NCBI GenBank assembly: GCA_021154065.1
Contig: JAJKJG010000394.1
Span: 1 to 7,572 of the forward strand
Direction: 5' to 3'
Length of the DNA stretch: 7,572 bases
DNA from: Methylobacterium sp.
GTDB taxonomy: Bacteria > Pseudomonadota > Alphaproteobacteria > Rhizobiales > Beijerinckiaceae
Positions 1-5,517 of this stretch are shown here, piece after piece. The translations under genes were made by a program, and so were the position numbers. Every line of letters starts with the position of its first letter. The stretch's first letter is position 1. Below the pieces are notes generated by a model that was not told the DNA's origin, made no database searches, and was given only the letters and a program-made list of their open reading frames with translations.

Positions 1-1122
1 CGCCAGCGCCGCCGCAAGCGCCGCCGCCGCGATCCCGAACAAGAGGGCGTAGCCGCCCGTGTGCGCAAAAATATACGAGAACGCGTAGGCGGCGGCCGCC
101 TGGCCGATCGCGTAGGCGAGGGTGGCAAGGGTCCAGCCGCTCTGGGCCTGCGGCTCCCCGCGCGCAAGCTCGCGCACCCGGCCGAGGATGAGCGCGACGT
201 TCCCGGGCAGGAAGGCGCCGACGATGACGCTCGTCACGCCGACCATCACCGGATCGGCGGCGACGGCGAGCCACCCGACGCAGAGCGCCTTGATCGCGAA
301 GGCGAGGCGCAGCGCCGGGCCGAAGCCGATGCGGTCGCCGAGCATGCCCGCGAGCATCGGGCCGGCAAGCGCGCCAAGACCGAACAGCACCCAGTGCCAT
401 CCGCCGACCGCGACCCCCCACCCGCGGCCGCGGGCGATGAAGTCGACCAGGAACACCATGTGCGGCACCGAGCCGACGGCGTCCAAGGCGTATTCGAGGT
501 AGAGCGCCCTGAGCTTTGGGTCAGGCGCGGCCGCGGGCCGCGCCGGCGCCGGTGCCGGCATGCCGTCGCTGCGCGGCCAGCCGCTCCAGGCAGCGACGGT
601 AAGCAGGAGCGACAGCGTGCCGAGGCCGATCCAGGTCTGCGGCAATCCACCCCGAAGTAACAGCGGCACGAGCGTGCCGGAGGCAGCGATCCCGAGCCCG
701 ACGCCGGTGAAGATCGCGCCGGCCGCGAGCCCGCGCCGCTGCGCCGGAACGCACGGCAGGACCGCCGGCGGGGCGATCACCATCAGGATCGCCCCGGCAA
801 GGCCGGAGCCGAAGCGCCAGACGATGAACCAGGAGAAGGGGAGAGGCGCGGCGCAGGCGAAGAACGAGGCCGCGGCGAAGAGCATCATCCCGCGCAGCAG
901 GATCGGGATCGGGATCCGTGCCGCGAGCGCGCGTCCGGCAAGCGCCCCGGCGAGATAGCCGGCGAGGTTCGCGGCGCCGAGATAGGCCGCCTGCGCGGGC
1001 GTGAACCATCCGGCCTCGACGAGGGCCGGGATGAGGGGCGTGTAAGCGAACCGCGCGAGGCCGATCCCGACGAGGATCGCGCACAGCGCCGACGCCGTCG
1101 CGTGCCAGCCGGCGTGGCTCAC
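1..1122 (-). CDS. YbfB/YjiJ-family MFS transporter (3' end beyond window)
   Basis: The minus strand reads open for 374 codons from a GTG at 1122 to the window edge with no stop. The protein is very hydrophobic and begins VSHAGWHATASALCAILVG, followed by GIGLARFAYTPLIPAL. That early Gly-Leu-Ala-Arg-Phe-Ala-Tyr-Thr-Pro-Leu signature is typical of YbfB/YjiJ-type major facilitator carriers in the inner membrane. About eleven of the expected twelve helices are visible. A Pro/Ala-rich cytoplasmic linker with charged residues (PAPAPARPAAAPDPK) separates the two six-helix halves. GTG 1122 is the only ATG/GTG/TTG between the upstream in-frame stop and the first helix, and a GGAG lies about nine bases before it. 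An ATG at 1159 is out of frame. Family members run near 390-400 residues, so only the end is missing. The substrate cannot be told from sequence; export of a small molecule is a guess. The gene is divergent from the cytochrome gene. Confidence 0.88.
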   Translation of the reverse strand, partial: MSHAGWHATASALCAILVGIGLARFAYTPLIPALVEAGWFTPAQAAYLGAANLAGYLAGALAGRALAARIPIPILLRGMMLFAAASFFACAAPLPFSWFIVWRFGSGLAGAILMVIAPPAVLPCVPAQRRGLAAGAIFTGVGLGIAASGTLVPLLLRGGLPQTWIGLGTLSLLLTVAAWSGWPRSDGMPAPAPARPAAAPDPKLRALYLEYALDAVGSVPHMVFLVDFIARGRGWGVAVGGWHWVLFGLGALAGPMLAGMLGDRIGFGPALRLAFAIKALCVGWLAVAADPVMVGVTSVIVGAFLPGNVALILGRVRELARGEPQAQSGWTLATLAYAIGQAAAAYAFSYIFAHTGGYALLFGIAAAALAAALA

Positions 1123-1282
1123 GCGGGGGCTCTCCGGCGGGCGGTTCGCGATTCGCTCATGCGGCGCGGAGGCTAAGGGGCTTCGGGCGACGGCGGCATC
1201 AGTATTCCGCGATGGACGTCATCGCCGGCAGCGAACGCTATCCAGCCCGGTCGCGCCCGCGCCGCGGGGCTTCAAATCGGCC

Positions 1283-1288
1283 GTTATA
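1283..1288 (-). promoter_or_regulatory. Possible -10 element (TATAAC) for the MFS gene
   Basis: On the minus strand TATAAC matches a sigma-70 -10 hexamer well and stands out in GC-rich surroundings. The sequence 17-18 bases upstream (around CTTTCA) is a poor -35 match. A start site here would give a leader of about 155 bases before GTG 1122. The assignment is tentative. Confidence 0.25.
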
Positions 1289-1311
1289 CTTAATCGTTGG
1301 TGTGGTGAAAG

Positions 1312-1421
1312 AACCTCTTGCAGGGAATCCGGAGCACGCATAACGTGTGTCCATTGTGGCTCGTCAAATCCCTGCCGACGGGCAGCGCGCCAGCTAAGTG
1401 TCGCAACGGTAGCAAGAGGTT
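1312..1421. ncRNA. Candidate structured RNA element or leader
   Basis: Perfect 10-base inverted repeats AACCTCTTGC (1312-1321) and GCAAGAGGTT (1412-1421) bracket 90 bases. Directly inside and stackable on the outer stem is AGGGA (1322-1326) with TCCCT (1369-1373). Within that lies a hairpin pairing GGAGCACG (1331-1338) with CGTGTGTCC (1344-1352) around a CATAA loop, with one bulge. GCC (1374-1376) can pair with GGC (1381-1383), extendable to CTGCC/GGCAG over a GACG loop as an alternative to the inner stem. This nested, multi-branched layout could be a small RNA, or an untranslated leader of either flanking gene. It does not match cobalamin, SRP, 6S, RNase P or tRNA signatures as I know them. 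The strand is undetermined, because the pairing is nearly symmetrical on both strands. Confidence 0.3.
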
Positions 1422-1436
1422 AACCATTGACGTTAA
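1420..1436 (+). promoter_or_regulatory. CtrA-like motif TTAACCAT with second TTAA half
   Basis: TTAACCAT at 1420-1427 matches the 8-mer CtrA site used in alphaproteobacteria. A second TTAA follows at 1433-1436, but the gap is nine bases, not the seven of the full TTAA-N7-TTAA site. TTGACG at 1428-1433 could also serve as a -35 hexamer, though no good -10 follows at 17 bases. The motif sits about 100 bases before the cytochrome gene. Confidence 0.25.
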
Positions 1437-1532
1437 ATCTGCTTCCAAATCCTCAATAGTCCGGTAACCTTCTCGGCGGACGCAAAGGCGCCGAAGCGCC
1501 GCCGTCTGCCGAGCTCAGTGGCGGGGGCTTCC

Positions 1533-3283
1533 TTGAACGACCTTCCAAAGCCGGTTTTCGGCAGTATTCGCGCGTCTCGCCGACCAATATCGACGGCGCC
1601 GCCGATGGTTCAGGCAAAGCGCCGCGGACCGACATCGGCACCCTCGCCATCCACTGGACCGTTTCGGTCGCCTGCATCATCTCGCTGGCGACGGGCCTGA
1701 GGCTGGCGTCCGACCAGGAGTTCTCGCTCGTCTGGCGCGCCATCGCCCCGATCCTGCCGCAGGGCGAGATCTGGAGCTGGCACATCATCTCGGGCCTCGC
1801 GCTCTACTTCGCCTCGACGGCCTACGTCGTCTACATGTTCCGCAGCGGCTTGAAGCGCCGCGTCGCGCTCGCCAAGGTCAGGGCGCTGACCATGCCGGTG
1901 CCGCGCAAGACCAAGTGGGGCGCCGTCAACGTGCTCCTGCACTGGGCGGTCTACGGCCTGCTCCTGATCCAGACCGTCACCGGGTTCCTCCTCTACCTCG
2001 GCCACGGCGGCTGGTGGGTGACGATCCACAGCTTCACCGCCACGACCGTCCTGATCTACATCGTCGCCCACTCGATCAGCCACTTCTGCTACGGCGGCCT
2101 GCAGCAGCTGCTGCGCCTGTTCCGGCCGTCCGCGCTCGTGCGGACGAAGGCGACGCGCTCGCGGCCGTTCCTGATCGCGGCGAGCGTCGGCTCGGTCGTC
2201 GCCGCGAGCCTCGTGCTCGCCGATTACGGCACCCTCGACGAGCTCCAGATCCGCACTATCCCGGCCAGCGAGTCGCCGAAGCTCGACGGCGTCATGGACG
2301 AGGCGATGTGGAAGACCGCGCGCCCAGTTACCGTGCGCACCATGCAGGGCGCCGGCCTCAGCGGCCTCGGCGAGTCGAGGGTCGAGGTCCGTGCCGTGCA
2401 CGACGACAAGAACATCTACTTCGCCTTCCGCTGGGAGGACCCGAGCCGGTCGCTGCGACGCCTGCCGCTGATCAAGCGCGAGGACGGCTGGTACATCCTC
2501 GGCAACAACCCGGACACGGCCGACGTCACGACCTACTACGAGGACAAGTTCGCGGTTCTGTTCTCGCCCTCCGACGGCTTCGGCAACGGCGGCTCGACCC
2601 ACATGGGCGAGAAGCCGCTCGGCGACAAGCCGGCGCCGCTGAACCGGCGCGGCTATCACTACACCACCGACGGCTCGACCCTCGACATGTGGCAGTGGAA
2701 GGCCTCCCGCGGCGGCCTCCTCGGCTACGTCGACGACATGTACATCGCCGCGCCGACGAAGCCGACCGAGATGGAGGCCGCCGGCCGGGCGCGCTACCAG
2801 GGCGGCTACTGGGGCGACCCGGGCGTGCCGTCCTACACCTACAACTTCAAGATCGAGCCCGGCCACAAGGGTCCGGCGCCGGTCCAGCGCCTGCCGAAGG
2901 ACCTCGCCGCGAACGCCGCCAACACCGCCGGCTTCAGCTACGATCCGGACAGCATCGATCCCGAGAGCTCCCGCTGGTGGATGACGCCGGAGGAGAGCGA
3001 TCCCTACTCGCCGGAGCTCGATGCCAGGATCCCGCTCGGCACCATCATCCCGGGCGTGATCATCCCCTTCGACAACACCGACGACCGCGGCCACGTCCAC
3101 GGCGGCGCGAAGTGGAAGGACGGCCACTGGACCCTCGAGACGGTGCGTGCCCTCGACACCGGCTCGAAGTTCGACATCCCGTTCGTCGTCGGCAAGGACC
3201 TGTTCATGTGGGTCTCGGTGTTCGACCACACCCAGACCCGCCATACCCGCCACATGCGACCGGTGAGGATCGTCATGCACTGA
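1533..3283 (+). CDS. Cytochrome b / ethylbenzene dehydrogenase-like haem domain fusion protein (5' end needs a one-base frame correction)
   Basis: From about 1568 to the TGA at 3281 one frame encodes a membrane protein in two parts. The first has five hydrophobic helices with cytochrome b561-type histidines: AIHWT (His codon 1652), WHIIS (1781), LLHWAVY (1940), TIHSF (2027) and AHSISH (2069, 2081), enough for two b haems. The fifth helix (about 2160-2220) leads into a soluble domain starting near PASESPKLDGVMDEAMW. That domain also has HDDKNIYFAFRWED and TYYEDKFAVLFS, typical of the ethylbenzene dehydrogenase gamma-subunit-like haem-binding family. With the N terminus inside, this domain would be periplasmic. 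The frame opens after a stop at 1457 but has no ATG, GTG or TTG before 1835. That ATG would delete two haem-ligating helices and has no ribosome binding site. A TTG at 1533, preceded by GGGG, lies in another frame and would join if one T were restored in the TTTT at 1555-1558. Start uncertain; family assignment firm. The reductase gene follows 49 bases downstream. Confidence 0.75.
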
Positions 3284-3332
3284 GCCGGCAGTGCGCCTTC
3301 TGCGTCCCTCGATTTGAGAAAGACGATTGATC

Positions 3333-4489
3333 ATGGGCGATAAGTGCACCCTCACGGTCAACGGCAAGCAGCTCCGGGTGAGCCTCGGCGAGACCCTCGT
3401 CGACGCCGGGCTCGCCGCCCGCATGCTGATCCCGCACGATTGCTGCTCCGGGCAATGCGACACCTGCCTGGTGCGCGTCGTGTCCGGGGATGTCGACCCT
3501 CAAGGGAGCGACGATGGCGACCTGGTCCACGCCTGCCAGGCGACGATCGAGGGCGACGCCGAGATTCTGTTCGACGAGGTTCCGATCCCGGCGAAGCGCC
3601 AGGGCACGCTCGCCGCTATGCGCTGGCTCTCGCACGAGGTCGCCGAGGTGGTGGTGCGGCTCAACTCGCCGTTCACCTACCTGCCGGGCCAGTATGTGAA
3701 GGCGACCTTCGCCGGCTTTCCGTCGCGGGACTACAGCCCGACCGCCTATCTCGACGGCGGCCTCGACGAGGCCGAGCTCGTGTTCCACATCAAGCGCTAC
3801 GAGGGCGGCATGGTCTCGGTCGCGCTCGGCCACGCGATCCGCCTCGGCCACAAGGTCACGATCAACGGACCCTACGGGCACGCCTTCTACCGCGAGGCGG
3901 CGTCGCGCCTCGTGCTCGTCGCGAGCGGCACCGGCTGGGCCCCGATCTGGTCGTGGCGCGCGCCGCGCGCCTGGCGCAGCCCGAGCGCGAGATCGTCGTC
4001 GTCGCCGGCGCCCGCGATCCGCGCAACCTCTACATGGGGCCGGCGGTGGACTGGCTGTCGAGCAACGGCGTCCGCGACATCGTGCTGACGGCAAGCGGGA
4101 ACGAGGGCGGCGACGGCATCCGCTTCGGCCGGCCGACCGAGTTCCTGCCCGAGCTGACCTTGGCCGACACGGTCTACGCGGCCGGCGCGCCCGCGATGGT
4201 CGATGCCGTGAAGCTCCTGGCGCACCGCGCCGGCGCCGAGTGCCACGCCGATCCGTTCACCATGAACACGCAGGGCGCCTCGATGCTCGACCGCCTGCGC
4301 CAGATGATGCGGACTCCGGCCGGCGCGTCGGCGCAGAACCCGCTGTCGCCGCGCCCGGCCGGAGCGCCGCCGATGCTCTCGCCGCTTCCGGCCGCGGCAT
4401 CGCGGCAGGCGCCCGCGCTCGAGCGGGCGGCGCCGGGCGAGACGCGCCGGCGCGCGACGCTGTTCTCGCGGATTCTCGCGCGCTCCTGA
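3333..4489 (+). pseudogene. [2Fe-2S] ferredoxin / FAD / NAD(P)H oxidoreductase, frameshifted
   Basis: This is a soluble electron-transfer reductase of the ferredoxin-NAD(P)H type. Residues 1-80 form a plant-type ferredoxin domain with cluster ligands Cys37, Cys42, Cys45 and Cys68. A flavin domain follows with LPGQY and RDYS (132-135). The NAD(P)H domain begins at SGTGWAP (198-204). The frame breaks near 3953 and continues, shifted by one, as VARAARLAQPEREIVVVAG, then ARDPRNLYM and YAAGAPAMVDAV, to TGA 4487. Restoring one G beside 3953 gives GTGWAPIWSVARAARL, as expected for the family, and a protein of about 385 residues. Uncorrected, it ends at 4088 with about 35 missense residues and no complete nucleotide-binding domain. 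After DPFTMNT there is an unusual Pro/Ala-rich tail of about 70 residues ending in a basic stretch. ATG 3333 is chosen; TTG 3327 is an alternative, and GAGAAAG at 3316-3322 could serve either. It probably shares a transcript with the cytochrome gene and would pass NAD(P)H electrons to it (inference). Confidence 0.82.
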
Positions 4490-4491
4490 GA

Positions 4492-4517
4492 GGCGCGCGC
4501 GCCCGTAAGGCCGCGCC
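4492..4517. terminator. Weak possible bidirectional hairpin between convergent genes
   Basis: GGCGCG (4492-4497) can pair with CGCGCC (4512-4517) over a 14-base loop. The first arm lies in a self-complementary GGCGCGCGCGCC. The position, between two genes that converge with only 31 bases between them, favours a shared terminator. No T tract follows on either strand, so support is weak. Confidence 0.2.
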
Positions 4518-4520
4518 CCG

Positions 4521-5315
4521 TCAGTTTACGGGAACCCCGCCGTAGCTGCGGACGATGTCCTTGCCCGTCGCCGACGCGGCGAAGGACATGAATGCCTTCG
4601 CGTCGGAGGTCACCGTCGGCGGGGTGTGGATGAAGGCGACGACGACGCTGCTCGGATAACCGCGGTCGGTCGGGTGGTGGCCGTCGATCCTGAGCACCAC
4701 GGTGCCGTGCTCGAGCACCTTGGTGAACGGCCCGAAGCCGATCGCGCCCTCGACGAGGCGCACGGTCTCGATCGCCTCCTGGGTCGAGGTCGCGAGCTTC
4801 GAGCGCTCGGTGATCGCGAGATCCTTCCAGCCCGGCATCGAGTCGCGCAGCACCGTCAGCGTGCTGTCCGCCTCCTCGCGCCGGACCACCCGGATGCGAA
4901 GATCGGTGCCGCCGACCTCCTTCCAGTTGGTGATCCGGCCGGCGTAGATGTCGACGAGCTGCGCCGCCGTGAGGTCGGTCACCTGCGCGCTCGGATGGAT
5001 GAAGATTGCCGAGGGCAGGCGCAGGACGGGCGTATAGACGAGGCCGCGGGCGAGCTCCGCCTCGGTCAGCGTGCGCGCCACCCGGCCGAGCGCGGCCTTG
5101 CCGGCGCCGACGGCGGCGATGCCGCCCCCCGACCCGATGCTCGGCGGGATCGTCACCTCGGTCGCGCTCTCCATGCGGTTGAACGCGGTGCTGAGCGCTT
5201 TCAGGACCTCGATGCCGTCGCCGGTGCCGACGACCGCGAGCTCGGAGCCGAAGGCGAGCACGGGCCAGGCGACGAGAGCCGAGGACAAGATCGATCGAAG
5301 AGAGTTGAGGCGCAT
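4521..5315 (-). CDS. PstS-like periplasmic solute-binding protein (PBP type II), solitary
   Basis: This encodes a 264-residue secreted protein. MRLNSLRSILSSALVAWPVL with AFGSEL is a Sec signal peptide, probably cleaved after AFG. The mature part has the type II periplasmic binding protein layout seen in PstS-like phosphate-binding proteins. A ligand-loop region IGSGGGIAAVGAGKAALGRV is followed by RTLTEAE, an AIFIHPSAQ strand, then LTAAQLVDIYAGRITNWKEVGG, the family's most recognisable segment (given here for recognition, in part). Later come RVVRREEADSTLTVL and GAIGFGPF. Family knowledge points to an oxyanion such as phosphate; the ligand is not proven. No pstC, pstA, pstB or phoU lies nearby in this window, so it may be an orphan binding or sensing protein. 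ATG 5315 sits well before the signal peptide, though its ribosome binding site is weak. It converges on the reductase gene and diverges from the GGDEF-EAL gene. Confidence 0.85.
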   Translation of the reverse strand: MRLNSLRSILSSALVAWPVLAFGSELAVVGTGDGIEVLKALSTAFNRMESATEVTIPPSIGSGGGIAAVGAGKAALGRVARTLTEAELARGLVYTPVLRLPSAIFIHPSAQVTDLTAAQLVDIYAGRITNWKEVGGTDLRIRVVRREEADSTLTVLRDSMPGWKDLAITERSKLATSTQEAIETVRLVEGAIGFGPFTKVLEHGTVVLRIDGHHPTDRGYPSSVVVAFIHTPPTVTSDAKAFMSFAASATGKDIVRSYGGVPVN

Positions 5316-5349
5316 GATGGACAGCCCGCCGCCCGATAGGTCGCGTCAT

Positions 5350-5378
5350 CCTTAGGCAGCTTCCCTTAAGCAACCTTC
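5350..5378 (+). repeat. Imperfect tandem repeat, 14 + 15 bases
   Basis: CCTTAGGCAGCTTC (5350-5363) is followed immediately by CCTTAAGCAACCTTC (5364-5378). The copies differ by two substitutions and one inserted base. The second copy overlaps the left arm of the palindrome by four bases. It could be a pair of binding sites; function is unknown. Confidence 0.4.
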
Positions 5379-5393
5379 AACGGACCGTTGAAG
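5375..5393. promoter_or_regulatory. Perfect palindrome, operator-like
   Basis: CTTCAACGG (5375-5383), one central A, then CCGTTGAAG (5385-5393) forms a perfect 9+1+9 dyad. It lies 60 bases before the binding-protein start and 125 bases before the GGDEF-EAL start. The one-base centre and lack of a T tract fit a dimeric repressor or activator site better than a terminator. The regulator is unknown. Confidence 0.5.
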
Positions 5394-5506
5394 CGGCGTG
5401 CAAGAGCTCGCGCGCGGCCGTGCAGGTTGCAAGGGAGGCGGCTGCCTTTGTGGGGCGGGGCGCTTACTCAACCTTTAGCAATTCGATCTACGGTCCGGTT
5501 CCTGTC

Positions 5507-5512
5507 AGGGGG
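5507..5512 (+). promoter_or_regulatory. Ribosome binding site deciding a TTG start
   Basis: AGGGGG lies five bases before TTG 5518. That TTG is the first start-type codon after the in-frame stop at 5476, and the first in-frame ATG is past the first membrane helix, so this site fixes TTG as the start. Confidence 0.55.
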
Positions 5513-5517
5513 CTAGC

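Larger units (their letters stand above)
1123..1532. other. Divergent intergenic region between MFS gene and cytochrome gene
   Basis: This roughly 400-base stretch separates two divergent genes. The part from 1265 to 1460 is clearly less GC-rich than the flanking genes and holds the structured element and promoter-like motifs listed separately. I see no credible small ORF: the short frames here lack a start with a ribosome binding site and have uneven codon use. Two GANTC sites (GATTC at 1150, GAATC at 1325) could be methylated by a CcrM-type enzyme if the host is an alphaproteobacterium. Confidence 0.6.
5316..5517. promoter_or_regulatory. Divergent control region between binding-protein and GGDEF-EAL genes
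   Basis: These 202 bases separate two divergent genes and are less GC-rich than both. They hold a perfect palindrome (5375-5393) and an imperfect tandem repeat (5350-5378), listed separately. No convincing sigma-70 promoter or two-repeat PhoB box is visible; only a single CTGTCA occurs, at 5502-5507. Confidence 0.5.

Noticed and set aside
61..660. 199-codon plus-strand frame in the MFS region
   Set aside because: It is a hydrophilic, Arg/Asp/Ala-rich product overlapping an obvious membrane transporter on the other strand.
1123..1159. ATG 1159 on the minus strand as the MFS start
   Set aside because: It is out of frame and hits a stop after 13 codons.
1320..1375. tRNA-like element: GCAGGGA/TCCCTGC stem with GTCAAATCC before the 3' arm
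   Set aside because: Only 56 bases separate the ends, there is no D arm or proper anticodon stem, and the T-loop consensus is not met.
1835..3283. ATG 1835 as the start of the cytochrome gene
   Set aside because: It lies after two conserved helices with haem-ligand histidines, at the end of the second helix, and has no ribosome binding site.
1610..3463. Long 617-codon minus-strand open frame across the cytochrome gene
   Set aside because: It is an antisense shadow produced by GC-rich codons. Its product is Arg/Ala/Val/Asp-rich with no domain, while the plus frame has clear helices and motifs.
5501..5510. PhoB box (CTGTCA) near the GGDEF-EAL start
   Set aside because: There is only one half-site and it adjoins the ribosome binding site. 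A Pho box needs two 11-base repeats.
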